A stretch of DNA of 64,000 bases from Pararge aegeria (GCF_905163445.1 NC_053199.1:11426001-11490000); one strand, 5' to 3'; counted from the first letter of the stretch, positions 10,785-22,848 are shown. A program made the numbers and translations. Notes: generated by a model not told the origin, from the sequence alone.

Positions 10785-11180
10785 TTATAACAACGGGTCA
10801 TACAACGTGTATACAAAAACCGAAACATTACTTCCAAGGCTTTAAGAGGTACATTCTCACTGTCTCTGAGACTTATCTGCGAAACTGAAATGCCAATAGT
10901 TTTTGGGTAATCATTGCCATACTTTTTACTGAAAGAAATAACATATAGCTCGAACATCGTAAAATAAAGTCTCTCCTGTCACTTCATTAAGTACGCGTCG
11001 CGTAGCGTTGGCACTATGCATGTGTCAGTCTTTTATCTTCAAAAGGGTTGTTATAAGTAACGCTGAGAATGTTTTGAATTATTTAGTATGGAAAATAAAT
11101 ATGCTTCTTTGGATTTAATATTTGTATGCATATACTTATGCACCCTTGAATAGTATTTCGTAGGTCACGTTGTATATGTA
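10785..11180 (+). repeat. Long repeat J, copy 1
   Basis: About 400 bp that aligns with 32247-32655 in the same orientation. Shared words include 'acaacgtgtatacaaaaacc', 'ctgtctctgagacttatctg', 'gcgtcgcgtagcgttgg' and 'tcttttatcttcaaaagggt'. Divergence is substantial, with several indels. No tRNA-like head, terminal repeat or protein domain is evident. Confidence 0.65.
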
Positions 11181-11510
11181 GAGTTTTGATTTTCAGAATG
11201 TGTATTTCTATTGCAATACTACAACAATAACAATAAAAATATAAAAAGTTGTCAATAAATGGTGGTACTTGCAAGAAACATACTGTTGTAATGTTTTATA
11301 TTGCATCTTGGTACAGAACCCTTTGTATGCAAGTCCCACTCGCACTTACCAGGTTTTCTTTAAAATTTAGTAGTAATTTCATTGCAGTGCGCTGATTGTA
11401 GTATGTTATATGGCGCATAAGAGTAAATAAGTTATTTATTTTATTCTTATCTTACAGAACTATCTCTCTAATTACAGAATTACTCTTTATAAACTCTAAC
11501 ATCAAGCTTA

Positions 11511-11563
11511 TTATATAAATAAATATACTACGACAGTACACACACCGCCATCTAGTCCCATCC
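11511..11563 (-). repeat. SINE-A 3' fragment
   Basis: Matches the last about 50 bp of SINE-A on the minus strand: 'ataaataaatatactacgac' followed by 'caccgccatctagtccca'. The remaining 200 bp is absent. Confidence 0.6.
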
Positions 11564-11884
11564 AGGCAAAGGCAGTTTCGCTAACAGTTTTAAGAAATGT
11601 TCAGAATAGAATATTATTTGTAACAGATAGTTGTGTTACGTTTTATTTTATTTCAGATGAAACGTATATTTCAATAGGTGTCTAGTGTACATAACATGTT
11701 ACATGCTTGAGAACGCTTGGGAATGTAAAATTCCGCATGCTAGAACCTAGAATGCTTACCGATGCGCAACAATAAATCAAACTGGATATTTCTGTATTCT
11801 CTTCGGAACTGTTGTAACGGGTTGTAAGAGTAGACACACGTGACTTTATCATTACAGCAACCAATTAGGAGGCATGTATGCTTT

Positions 11885-11962
11885 GTATGGTGGTAGCTTT
11901 GGCCGTGGCTAATTGACGTTGGACTAGGAGCGTAACTGCCACTATAGGTTAGCCCGAAATTT
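11885..11962 (+). repeat. SINE-B fragment
   Basis: 'gctttggccgtggctaattg' and 'ccactataggttagcccgaa' match the central SINE-B body with an internal deletion. It abuts repeat E on the right. Confidence 0.5.
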
Positions 11963-11966
11963 GAAC

Positions 11967-12486
11967 GTTAGAAGCAAAAATAAACTTACAGTGCAGTACA
12001 CTAGACTACATAAAATCAGCAATTCATTCGAAGGAAATTGTTTACTATTTTAAAATAAATTACCGTTTATGGGGATGTCTCTAAAAAAGTTCAAAGTTCG
12101 TATTAAACGAAAGCTTATAGAAAAGTCCTATTATAGTATAAAGGATTACGTAAACGATAAATTATTATAATATTAAATTACGTAAAAGCTTAGGTGTGAA
12201 CAATTGCTCTAACCAGGTTGCTTCTTAAATATTTTCAAATGACGATGTGAGATGGTGATAACAAAAACAACATCCGGCTAAGTTTTTTGTGGGCTTAAAC
12301 CAGGGCGCGTTTGGAACCCTCGTAGCTTTAGTTTTAAGTTTACGAATGTAGTTATCGCCATCACTATTCATTGTTATGTTCACATTTTGTTTATAATCAA
12401 CGCATCAAAAGTGCCATCTATGTGCCTATTTGAATAAAGAAATATTTGACTTTGACTTTGACTTTTGATTTTGACTTTGACTTTGA
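11967..12486 (+). mobile_element. LINE-tail family E, copy with (TTTGAC)n end
   Basis: About 520 bp beginning 'agaagcaaaaataaacttac'. It contains 'aagtcctattatagtataaa' and 'accagggcgcgtttggaacc', and ends 'tgaataaagaaatatttgac' plus a (TTTGAC/TTTGAT)n tract. Aligns with 28744-29167 and, in reverse, with 54637-54989 and 50806-51010. The variable A/T-rich hexamer tail and ragged 5' ends fit the 3' untranslated part of a non-LTR retrotransposon, but no reverse transcriptase is attached here. Confidence 0.7.
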
Positions 12487-12499
12487 TACTATCTTAGAC

Positions 12500-14245
12500 T
12501 AAATCATAACTTAGTACCAGTAGTGCCCTGTTCTAAGAAGACGGACGGAGAATTATTTTGCAATTCCACCAACCTTGGATTGTTAATAAATTTAAACTTG
12601 AAATCGAGGCATATAATTTATTATTACTTATTTATTGCATTTTATTTAAATGGTGCAGGTGAGTTCCAATAATGCTTTACTTATTTGTCATAGAATTTGA
12701 ATAAAACAGTTGTTGTTGTGAAACTACAAGCGTCAAATGAAGGAATTCATACCTACTAACAATCTAAGCGCATATCTTGATATTATTTTCGGGAAAATAA
12801 CAAGTCGGGTGTCAACAGTGCATTCGAGCGATAAATCGGGAAGGAAAGGAATAAGTGCGAGGGCATAAATCCATGTTTGTTGAGACTACGTAAATAAAGT
12901 TTACGGAAAATAAGCTGACACGCGGCGCGAAAATAAGGGTGTCTACACACATATTTGGATCGGTAAAAAATCGGTGACATAAAAAGGGTGCCCACCGTGA
13001 AGGAATACGGCCGAATGCTTGCGTAGCAATTATTTGCTTGTAACAAAACTCTTTATGAGCTCACTTTTAAGGTAGATGAAGACGCAATTATTTTTTTTGT
13101 CAACATCTCCATGACCTGTGACCAACGTATCGCCAAACACATCAAATCTCCATCATAATAACTTAATATTACAACCTTGCCAGACGGTAAAGTCTTATTA
13201 AAAAAAAGAGCTGCTTTCCTGCGATTACCACTTCCGGTACTTTAGCCCGAACCCCCTGCTTGGAATAGGCTAACTGAAGACAAATAATACGCTGACAACA
13301 ATATTATAGAGTCTTTTTTTGCTCTATCTACATTATTTGTCTAATATCAAAAATGATTATACAGGAAGGCATTTATAAACTAATTTATTTCAGACAATGC
13401 GTCTTACCAAAGAAGCCAAGCATCATAGAGTCATTCATTCACTTCTCAATTGCAGTTCGTAAATCACAAAGCGGTACATGTAGTTTTGTGACAACGTTTT
13501 TACTTTCTTTATAAGCAATATAGTACATTATTCTACTAGTACCTTGATGTCTGAAAAATCTACTAAATTAAATATTGCTTATTGTTGAGTTCTTAATAAT
13601 TCTTTAGAATTTGTCAATCCGAACATGTGCAAAATAACCCACCCCAAGAAAACATTTCGAAACCCGCTTACAAAATAACAAAAGCCCTACATCAAAGGGT
13701 GTCTTCTATAACATTTACAAAAAGGTGGACTATTTTTAGGTTGTATAACTATTTATAGTCTACAGATGTTCAATCAAAGAGAATCTTTTTCTAAACGTAA
13801 ATACAAGTAACCGAATTCTGAACGACTGTTTGTGGCTATACAAATGTGTTAGAAATCCATGTTTTATATTATAAAAATGACAGTGTGTCGGGTACCGTTA
13901 GGTTTCCTTGGATGAAACCGGGATTTTAAATGGTCTTTATTTAATCCTACGGGAATGTTATCCGATGCGGTTCCTCTATGAGCACAGAGTCCGTCCGTCT
14001 CAAGAATGCAAGCTACTTTCATGCAAAAATTCATCAAAATTAGTGAAGAGGTTGAACCGAAAAAACAATAAGCATTGCACATGCATTTACGTTATTAGTA
14101 TAAGGATTATTGTACTCTCTCTATATCTCTATGTTGGTTGTGGCTTCGGCTTCCCTTAACGGCAACCCATATTCGGCAAGCACCACTTACTTTTCAGAGT
14201 TTAAGTTTTAAGCATGTATTGCTTAAAACTTAAATTCTATATCAC
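12500..14245. other. Stretch with no recognised feature
   Basis: No repeat family of this window and no domain-bearing open frame was recognised. 12780-13050 is somewhat richer in CpG ('gctgacacgcggcgcgaaaa') with an 87-codon minus-strand frame that resembles nothing known to me. Confidence 0.45.
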
Positions 14246-14249
14246 TACC

Positions 14250-14440
14250 TACATACCTCAGAGTTCTGTATAATGTTTTCGAAGGCGCGTGAAGTGCACC
14301 AATCCGCACATGGTCAGCTTGGTGGACCACGGCCTAAACCCTTCTAATTCTGAGAGGAACCCCGCCCCGTGTTTTGCAGTAGGCCAGTAAACTCATTACT
14401 GCAAAACACTGGGCTATAACTATGATAATGATGATGAGTA
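14250..14440 (+). repeat. SINE-C copy with hairpin near its 3' end
   Basis: Body words 'cgtgaagtgcaccaatccgc' and 'ggtggaccacggcctaaacc' lead to a tail with 'tgataatgatgatgag'. Between them, where other copies read 'gccctgtagtgggc', this copy has a perfect 13-bp inverted repeat: 'gtgttttgcagta' at 14369-14381 and its complement at 14397-14409. Confidence 0.7.
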
Positions 14441-14449
14441 TTAAAGGAT

Positions 14450-15280
14450 GGATACAGAGTAAAGCGCATTTGAAATTGCAGATAAAAAATTAAATTAAAT
14501 TGAAAAAAAATCTAGTCAATCAAGAGCGGTTCAAATACGCCGCGTCTCAAAAAATCCCATTCTTTTTCTTGAATTTTTTCGTTTTTCTCTGTGGAAATAG
14601 TGTCGATCAAGAAAATTTCCGATCGCGGGCTTTACCATCCTCGAATGAGCACCAACGTCATCGTTTTTATTCAATCTGCTTACAAATCGGTTGCAATCTT
14701 CTTGAGTGCACGTTAGTTGGTGGGATGAGTTTATTCCAAGTCTGTGTACGGACTGTGAGATATAGATTTCACTTATCTATAAATGACCTTTTTTGGTCTT
14801 GTATTACTGATAGTGATTTTGAGATCTTTTGTGTAAATTGTGAATAGATAGTTTTTTTATGTTGAAAAAGTCTTTATTACAAAAATTCACCTGTTGTTGA
14901 TAGTATCTCAATAATAAAAAATGCCTTAAGGAGGTAAAACGATCTTCTCCAAAACAGTGTAAAAATCACGGTTAAGGAAATAAACTATCAGTAATTCTTT
15001 TTCCGATTTCCTCAATATTCTCTAACAAAACCTTTGATTCGCTTTTGAATATCAAAAAAAACTATTGCGTCAAAGGGCTACTTTAGGTATTACAGATTTA
15101 TATTTTCTAAAGTAGTGGGAATCACCTCGCGGGTTTAAAAACGGAATAAGGTCCTTTATGTCTAAAGTTGTAATGTTTGTTTCTTTGCATAACCTAACAA
15201 GCATTGCATTCCATTGAACTGCAGAGTTAAGGCTGCGTACTCTCCATTGCGCACGAACTAGAAAATAATATGACCTTTTT
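14450..15280. other. Stretch with no recognised feature
   Basis: Contains a 115-codon plus-strand open frame (14500-14847) with no recognisable domain, a poor start context and low-complexity codons; I do not call it a gene. Nothing else stands out. Confidence 0.4.
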
Positions 15281-15284
15281 TATA

Positions 15285-15450
15285 CAATACACATTAAGCT
15301 TAATTTGCAATATTTCGCGATAAAATTTTTATTTACTTAAATCTTTATACTCGACACCAAACAGATCTTCCGCAATGTACTCTCTACGCACGTATCGCTA
15401 CGACACGACAAGACAAGGTTATAGGAGAAAAACGTGCGTAGCGAGTAACA
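15285..15450. mobile_element. Fold-back element Q, degenerate copy
   Basis: 'attaagcttaatttgcaata', 'accaaacagatctt' and 'gtactctctacgcacgtatc' match the left arm of Q. The right part ('aaaacgtgcgtagcgagta') is a short inverted remnant. Both family end motifs are missing. Confidence 0.55.
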
Positions 15451-15479
15451 GTACAGATACTCTATGTTAGACCAGCAGG

Positions 15480-15710
15480 AATAGAACTTTATGTTAGACC
15501 AGCAGGCAGGAGATAAAAACCAGTGTCCACCTGTTAAAGCATGAGAACATGGAATAGGAGACGTTTATTGTCACATGTGTTATTACACATATATTATTGT
15601 GATATTATTTCAACTCGGGCGCTAGTGATCTGACAGTTGATAAAGTTGTGGGAGAAGATACATTTTTATCCCTTCCCCGGGGAGATAATGGTCTCCTGCC
15701 CATGCTAGCC
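15480..15710. mobile_element. Fold-back/MITE family L, copy 1
   Basis: Shares 'atatattattgtgatattat' followed by 'caactcgggcgc' with the copy at 57511-57710 ('atatattatttggatattat', then 'ccacttgtgcgcc'). Terminal words 'caggcaggagata' and 'tctcctgcccatgctag' are inverted versions of each other, as in copy 2. Non-coding. The right end abuts a family E segment ('gcgtgtttggaaccctccta'). Confidence 0.55.
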
Positions 15711-16198
15711 GTGCAGGGCGTGTTTGGAACCCTCCTAGCTTTAGATTTAATTTGACGAATGCAGTTATTACCATCACCTTACATTAGTACCAACATGTTA
15801 AATGTTGGAACGCATATTATTATTTATTTAATGAAAAATAAACATTTTTATGTTAACAAAATCAAACAAAAAACAAAATAACATCTATTACGGCGTAACA
15901 AAAACCCAATCGGTACACCGGTATTTACTCGGAATTATAAGTAAATAAGAATTATTTAAAGCTACTTACAAAATATGATTGGTAGTTCTAAAACAAACTA
16001 AATGAATAATGATTGCTTTTCAACTAGTACTATTCATAAAACCAGTTCCACATATTGCACTTTATCGTTTGAGTTTGTGTAAAACAGGATGTTCCGGCTA
16101 TTTATTATTATATTTTATTAGCTTCATAATACGCACGCAATATAGCACGTGATAATGTCTACATGAATAAAACATTTTTGAATTTTAATTTTAATTTG
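15711..16198 (+). mobile_element. LINE-tail family E, interrupted copy
   Basis: The left part (15711-15830) has 'gcgtgtttggaaccctccta' through 'aacatgttaaatgttggaac'. The family resumes only near 16155 with 'tctacatgaataaaacattt' and the tail 'ttgaattttaattt'. The intervening about 320 bp is absent from the copy at 28744-29167, so it is probably an insertion of unknown type. Confidence 0.55.
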
Positions 16199-16199
16199 T

Positions 16200-16990
16200 G
16201 CATTGTATAAAAAGGTCATCTTATTTCCTAGTTCCGTGACCTCACACCGCCATATCTACCACTACACACAGCTCATACCATTAGTTAAGACAATACCCAT
16301 AACCGCAATACCAAACCCATTAACCAACGCCACAATGCCAATTCATCACATGCACACCGCAGTACGGATCGCGCGTTGAAAAGTAAATAGGGTTAATACA
16401 GTTTGAGTAGAATTTCAATTCCCGCTGGTGGGAACTAATTGTATGGGGACTGTGTTTGCGAACAGAGCCGGTTGATTACCACATCACTGTATGCAGCCTT
16501 AATAGATTTTCATTTGTTCAGTTTGTATTCCCATCGATTTGGGTTCATTACACGGCATTGTTAAGAGGAAAGTATAGGCGGGAGTCTCCATACAAACGTA
16601 TTCCCCTATATCGTCCCAGCTGGATAATGCCTCAAGATTAATAATTTTTTTTTTTTAATTACTAGTGTAGACAGGTCGCTTTCATTCTTTTACTTGAAAA
16701 GCTAAATACTTTTGAACATCTGAATCTCTATAATGGCCAATTAAGCACCTCTTTACCGCCTTTTACAGAGGACTCGAAGACAAATGTGAAAAAGAAATAA
16801 CGTGAAAGAAAGAAAGAAAAACCTAGACGCAATCATTGTTAAAATTTTCATGGTAAAAATAATTGAATCGGCTCAGTTTTGGAAAAGATAACAGGGGAAT
16901 ACGAAACATCGATCTTGTAAAATTTTAATTGGTAATATCTGTCTGAGCTGTATATCTGTCCTTATCGCGGAACAAGGCAGGCTCAGCACG
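16200..16990. other. Stretch with no recognised feature
   Basis: Includes a T12 tract near 16645 and a short 'aaagaaagaaagaaa' run near 16805. No gene or known repeat was seen. Confidence 0.4.
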
Positions 16991-16999
16991 ACGACAATA

Positions 17000-17265
17000 A
17001 GTATTGGATAGAAGCTGGCGTTACTTTGCGGAAATTCATGATAATATATTATGAAAATTAAGCTTAATTTGCTGTACCCCGCGAAAAGCAGGAGAATCCG
17101 TATGGTGTAATTTATAATTTCTTCAAACCTTATACTCCAAACCAAACAGATCTTCGGATATGTACCCTCTAAGAGTCTACGCACATTTCGTTCCGAAACC
17201 GGAGCATCCTCAAGAGATATTGACTTTACAATGAATAGTTGTCGATTTGTCGGCAATTATTATCG
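17000..17265 (-). mobile_element. Fold-back element Q copy
   Basis: Begins at left with the family end motif 'attggatagaagctggcg'. It continues through the arm 'gaaaattaagcttaatttgc', 'aaaccaaacagatcttcgg' and an inverted copy of the 'gctccggtttcggaac' hairpin, to 'gactttacaatg'. This is the same unit as 7719-7972 in the opposite orientation. A 127-codon minus-strand open frame crossing it is incidental. Confidence 0.7.
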
Positions 17266-17438
17266 TCCTACATCCATTTTCAATATTCAATCTATCCGTA
17301 ATACATAGTTTTATTACTTAGCAACTTTGTTATTGTCCTCAAACAACCATACAGTTTTTTACAAAAAACAACTTTTCATAGCAACTTATCAACAGATTAC
17401 AGATAGATTGAATATAGAAAACGGACATTTATATATTT

Positions 17439-17668
17439 GACGGCCGGTTAGCGTAGCAGGCAGTGACCCTGCATTAGGAGTGCAAGGCTGCGGGTTCGAT
17501 TCCCAGAAATGGATAATTTTTGTATGATGAATATTAATGTTTCTCAGTGGTTGGGTATTTTTCTGTATATTATAGGTATTTGTGTTCATCAGTTATCTTA
17601 GTATCTCTACGCTTATTTTTGGGCTAGATGGCGTTGTGTGTATTGTCGTAGTATATTTATTTATTTTG
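17439..17668 (+). repeat. SINE-A copy
   Basis: Head 'gacggccggttagcgtagca' with a degenerate A box, and a B box 'gggttcgattcccag'. Then 'ttgggtatttttctgtatat', 'ctagatggcgttgtgtgtat' and an AT-rich tail 'ttatttatttt'. It is more diverged than most copies in the window. Confidence 0.85.
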
Positions 17669-17813
17669 ACTATTTCTAATTTCATTTGTTTGTTAAATCA
17701 ATTGTATTGTGTTAATGAAGAGACACGTAAATACGATACCTAATTTTACATTTGAATTAACAAATTATTTATTATTGAAATTTAAACGCGCAATTTTAAA
17801 ATGCATTTGTTTT

Positions 17814-17967
17814 AAACTGGTCTGGTGGAAGCCTTCGGATTCGGTAGTTACCGCCCTACAAATAAAAAACGTGCGTAGAAACCAATGACGGGTACAATTT
17901 TATATAACTGCGATACCTCTAACGGGTTAGCCCGCTACTAACCTAGGCTGTACCATCACTGACCACC
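17814..17967 (+). repeat. SINE-B fragment
   Basis: 'aaactggtctggtggaagcc', 'acgggttagcccgctactaa' and 'ccatcactgaccacc' match the 3' two-thirds of SINE-B with an internal rearrangement. Neither head nor A-rich tail is present. Confidence 0.65.
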
Positions 17968-17969
17968 AT

Positions 17970-18900
17970 ATAAAAACTCAACTTTTAGTGCAAAGTAACG
18001 ATATAGATAAAATAGTATGCGCTAACTAGTTGCTTATTCAACTGTCCCATATTTATGGAACCATATAAGGTTAGAAGCAGTGGCGTACTGCATATATGCT
18101 TATAAGCACTGCCTACATAAACCCTACTATAGGAGGAGGATTTTTGCCATGCTTTTACTAACCTGGTGAAAACCTTAATTACAAGTACCTATCCTAATCC
18201 TGTTTGCCATTTATTTCTTGGTAAAAAACTTCTTCGTTCCCATAATATTTTAGAGCGCTTTATATTCGCCGTAGCTTCTTAAATAGAAGACACCGGGAAA
18301 TTCAGAAATCGTGGCGTCTAAAGGGGACCAAATATGCGTTTAAGGAAAAAGAAGCCAAAGCGCTTCGTGAAATTTAGTGGAATATCGATGACCCTATCTA
18401 TGCTATTGATCCTCGTGGCAGTTTAGGGAGGAAATACTGATAGTGAAATAAAAAACATGGTGGTATATAATTGCTATCTTAACAAGAACAAATTATAAAA
18501 CTCCACGCCCCATAAAACATCATAAACTACGTCTACATCTACATCATAACTTCCGCAGCGCTACTTAATACACAATATACCCTGACCCACCGCGTCGCAT
18601 TGCACAGATAGCAAAATCTATTTTTTTTATCCCACCAGAACGTTTCACTGGGACAAAAGCTACGTCTATCTCCAGAATGCAAGCTTTACATATATGCCAA
18701 GTTGTATTACGACCGGTGCACTGATTGTACCTGCAATAAATAAGCAAACAAACAGGCATAACTTCGCGTTTATCATTTTTGAATACAGAATTTAAAGGCT
18801 CAGCTCTAAGTTGTGACATAAAAAAGACCCTACTAATATCAGTAGGTTATGGTTGTGTAACTTTACCGGATTTTTGACACATATAGCGCTGACGTTATAT
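17970..18900. other. Stretch with no recognised feature
   Basis: No repeat match inside the window and no convincing coding sequence. Confidence 0.4.
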
Positions 18901-18920
18901 AAACTATAATGTGTTGACAT

Positions 18921-19042
18921 GACTGTGTGTGCGTGTGTGTGTGCCTGTGTGTGCGTGTGTGTTTGCCTGTGTGTGCGCGTGTATGTGTGCATGAGGTTGT
19001 GTGTGTTTGTGTATATGTGAGTGAGTGTGTATGTGTATCTGT
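18921..19042. repeat. TG-rich microsatellite
   Basis: About 120 bp of imperfect (TG)n with interspersed C, A and T, including a short higher-order unit 'tgtgtgcgtgtgtgtgtgcc' that nearly repeats. On the minus strand it gives a low-complexity His/Thr open frame that is not a gene. Confidence 0.9.
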
Positions 19043-19321
19043 AGCATCATATTTTCCAAGTACATTTTATTGGAAGTCGGGGTTTTTTATTTAATTTTTA
19101 ATACATGATCTATATTATTGAAACATACAGCGAAGACGTTATATGTAGTTGTGCGGCTAACTATGCCCGTACTGTATCTACTAAAGACTGTGCTATCCAT
19201 TTTCCTTTTTCATTAATATGTATGTTTTTTACTTCACCAACATAATGCTATTATGTCAATGGCGATTATGGGCCCTAGGTCAAAAATTATTGTACACTTT
19301 AGTCGAACTAAACTTTAAGCA

Positions 19322-19650
19322 TCATCATTCCCAGCCTTATGTTCCACTGTTGGGCGCAGGCCTCTTTCCTCATAGGAAACACGGTTTAAGCACATAGACC
19401 CACCAAGCTACTCCAATGCGGGTTGGTGGTCTTTAACGACTTTTATTACAAGTAATTGAAATAACCTGAACCAGCGGGTTAACGTGTTCTCCGAGGCACG
19501 GGGGCTTAAACAGCATATTTCTAAGTTTTGAAAATTATTCTACAGAAAAGAAAAATAACTATACATTTTTGGCCCGACCCGGAATTCGATCCCAGGACCA
19601 CGTGATCCTTAGTTGAACATGTTGACCGCTAAACCAACGAGACAGTTACT
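19322..19650 (-). repeat. SINE-F copy (tRNA-derived)
   Basis: On the minus strand the head reads 'gtctcgttggtttagcggtc', an anticodon-region-like stretch, then a B-box-like 'gggatcgaattccggg'. The body carries the inverse of 'ccaccaagctactccaatgc' and 'ttgggcgcaggcctctttcc' and ends in a short GAT-type tail. Partial copies of this family occur at 21337, 34855, 39838, 40350, 49673 and 52120. Confidence 0.7.
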
Positions 19651-20195
19651 GTAAACTTAAATTTAATAATGTTTTTACATACGGCAAATAGGAAAAATCT
19701 CTCCCGCTGGCCTTGATATTTCTGTACATTGAAAAACCATATAACACACATTCTTTCAAGTAGTTAAGCATAAAAGAAGACAACAAGTTTATTCAGTCAA
19801 AGATAGCGCCGTAAAGATAGTTTCTTGACATCAAAGGCAGTCATATGCAAAATCGTAGAGAAAGGCTATAAATTCGAAGAGATAAATTTATGTTTACAGA
19901 TAAATTCTCCAAAAAGATAACTGATATGTGAATCCAGAATATTTTCGATTGGACGGTTTTAAAGTCGGAATTTAGGAAAGATTTTATAACCAAAGATGGA
20001 AGTTTAAATATTTTAATAAAAGTACACGCTATTTTCGTTATTTTTATGAAACGTATGATATTGAGATTTCATACTGAAAGTATATTTAATATTCTTTAAA
20101 ACTAGAAGGCAGGGAGGTTTTAATATAGGTGATTAAACAGAGATAAAGTCATACTGTTGTATACCGTTATGGTTAGGTTTATTGGGTCCACCAAA
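19651..20195. other. Stretch with no recognised feature
   Basis: AT-rich, no open frame of note and no repeat recognised. Confidence 0.4.
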
Positions 20196-20245
20196 ATCAA
20201 CTTATATCCGGCCCACTACAGAGCACGGGTTTTCTCTCATAATTA

Positions 20246-20582
20246 GCGCTCCTAGTAGTTGGGGCTTCAGCTTTCCCTCCGAAGGGCCAAAGTTCAAACC
20301 CCGGCACGCACCTCTTTCTTGTTTGCGTTTTTAATTCAAAGCATTCGAAATATCAGTTACTTTAACGGTACAAGAGAAACGATAGGTTTCACTTGTACTC
20401 GTTGTATCGTTTCTCTAGAACTCTGAGGCTCGCAGTTTCTGCAAGCCTAAGAGTTCTCCATAACCTTCTTAAAGGTGCGTGAAATCTACCGCACTTAGAC
20501 AGCGCGGTGGACTACGGCCTTAACCCTTCTCAGTCTGAGCTGAAACCATGCCTCGTATTGGGTTGATGATGATGAAAATAAG
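20246..20582 (+). repeat. SINE-C copy, near full length
   Basis: tRNA-like head 'gctcctagtagttggggctt' with B-box-like 'aagttcaaaccccgg' and 'cacgcacctctt'. The body includes 'ctaagagttctccataacct' and 'ggtggactacggccttaacc'. The tail is 'gggttgatgatgatga'. A 12-bp inverted repeat ('agagaaacgata' and its complement) lies around 20369-20415. A short inverted scrap of the same family precedes it at 20205-20240. Confidence 0.8.
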
Positions 20583-21330
20583 GTCTTCTTTTCCACCCAC
20601 TCGTAGATTTCAAATCAATTTTATAACTTCACCAAAAGTTATTTCTGGGCATACAAAGAAATAGAATGGTGCATTGCGGACGCAATCGAGAATAAAATAG
20701 AATTAAACAGTTTCCCAGCTTTAGACGTTTATGAAGACTGACTTCAACTTCCATTGCACGGACGAAGATATGATATGAAGTAATTTCACCGCATTCTATG
20801 AGAGAATCTAATTTGAATATGGTGTAGTTATCTGGCTGAGAGCCATTATCATATAGCGGGCACGATAAAGGAATTAGTTTGTGGTAATTTGGCAACAATG
20901 AGGTCAAATTAGTGCCGAGTACGTGCTACTGTAGTTCAACGTTATTATGTTAGTGCGATTTTAAAAACGTTTTGTAATTGGAAGTCGCTCTACTTAGAAA
21001 ACTTGCTAAGTAACTGTGTTTACGCAGGAATTATTATATGTAAGTGTTAAGGGCAAGAAATATATGTTTAGCCCATAGGGCAAGAAATATATAGTAAACT
21101 ACATAATCTGTCAGCCGTAAACAGCATTCGTAGAAAATAAGTTTTCATCAACGAAAAATTTACAGCCTATTTTCGATAGTTCACTAGTGATGAAACCCAT
21201 GCATATACAATATGTATGTATGTGTATAAATATAAACGTTTTCAGTGTTAACAAAGACAATGAAAATATCTTATTCTAAGTAAAGCCAAAATTCAATAAA
21301 TTGAATTAAATAATTTTTAATTGACCAAAC
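20583..21330. other. Stretch with no recognised feature
   Basis: Only a small direct repeat ('agggcaagaaatatat', near 21051 and 21078) was noticed. Confidence 0.4.
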
Positions 21331-21336
21331 CCACAA

Positions 21337-21445
21337 ACGTGCATTGGAGCAGCGTGGCGGGTCTATGCTCTAAAACCGTCTTTTTTACGAGAGTGGAGGC
21401 CCGGGCTCAGCAGTGGGATGTTGATAGGCTCCGGATATATATTTT
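21337..21445 (+). repeat. SINE-F 3' fragment
   Basis: 'cattggagcagcgtggcggg' and 'gaggcccgggctcagcagtg' match in opposite orientation the 3' body of the SINE-F copy at 19322-19650. Confidence 0.5.
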
Positions 21446-22500
21446 TTTATTTGAAATACCCAGCAGATTACTATTATATACAATTATTAAAACTCGTTTT
21501 AAAAAATTTAAACTCGCTCTCGTCTTGGCAAATTCCGTATGTTAATGCGAAGACATAAAGTCCCATCAGCTCAGCTCCGATCTGAGAAATTTACTAGAGC
21601 TCTAGTACATTATTGATCGAAGGGTTTCCCTTATGACATGCTTGTATTATGTTGACCCAACTACGCTTATGTAACTGTCGCACAAACCGAGGACCAATTT
21701 GTGTTCGTCAGAAAATGTCGCAGGTTCGCGAACATAGTTGCTCATGGATCATGTATTCTCAGCTTAATACCGCAATATGCACCCGCCAACAGCCCGGCCG
21801 GACGGACAAAAGGCTGTCGACGCGCGGAAGCCTCACCCTGAATACATAAGCAGTTATGCTCGCAAAATGATATTTTCTCTTAAAATCCTGTAATGTACTT
21901 TCCTATAAACCTTGTTTTGCGACGTAAATACAGTATAAATACCATTATAACAATTGCAACTGTGTTTGTTACTCAATTAAGTCCGGAAATGAACGAGTTA
22001 GAATGAAAATGTAACACAGACATACCATGTTGGTGAAATTAAAAACATATGAGTCTATGTACATGAGGTTAGCTCTTTTAGTCGACCTCCCTACTTTCTT
22101 TTATCATCATCACGATCGATCCATTCATCATTGTCATCATAATCACTGCACACAACACACATTCATATTATTTATTTATTATTTTTAAGACATCATATAT
22201 ATTAATTATTTTGATCCGATTTAATTCATTTTTGTTTTGTCTCCTAATAATTAATAAAGTTAAATTTTTCAATGTAGTCATAGCTTTAAATATCTATACT
22301 TTTAAAGGTTTATATTATCAGACTAATAATTAATTGTAAATAATTTTTAAGAATGACTTTATACATTTTAATGCATGCTGTGATAATCCTGTAAATAGTT
22401 GAACATTTACTATGTCGCTCATTCCAAAAAAAAGAGCAAGTTTTAATGTATCTACTGTTGGTTGTCCATTATAAATAAATACATAAATTATTAAATCACA
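21446..22500. other. Stretch with no recognised feature
   Basis: No assigned gene or repeat. The piece at 21640-21850 is GC-richer with a 66-codon frame of no recognisable family. Confidence 0.4.
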
Positions 22501-22720
22501 TCAACCCATTACCCCTCCTCTACAGAGCACGGGTCTTCATAACGAGGAGGGGTTAAGGCCATAGTCCACCACGCTATTGCGGATCCGTGCGGATCGATCC
22601 TTTACCAGACCACAAAAAAGTATTTCGGTTCGCCGAACCTCCTGTAGTAGAGGGGCACAAAAAGAAGAAGACTTCATCCGCCTTTAAGAACATTGTGAGA
22701 ACTCTCGCAACCATCAAGAT
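22500..22720 (-). repeat. SINE-C copy, rearranged
   Basis: Plus-strand words 'ctacagagcacgggtcttca', 'gttaaggccatagtccacca' and 'agaacattgtgagaactctc' are SINE-C in reverse. Between them lies a scrambled segment, so this copy is rearranged rather than simply truncated. Confidence 0.6.
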
Positions 22721-22848
22721 ATTTTTCTTTACTTTTATGATAAATCAAATCCAAAACATGACTGAAATACCCAATGGCCATAGTTATTTTTAAGTGAAGG
22801 AGAAGGAAGAATTTGGCCAGCGTCACTAATTAAAAATGTATCTGCCTT

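Noticed and set aside
14500..14847. 115-codon open frame
   Set aside because: Low-complexity, no recognisable family, and lies in AT-rich DNA where frames of this length occur by chance.
16873..17256. 127-codon minus-strand frame
   Set aside because: Most of it is translated from a fold-back Q element, which is non-coding in its other copies.
18792..18992. His/Thr-rich open frame
   Set aside because: Produced by the TG-rich microsatellite.
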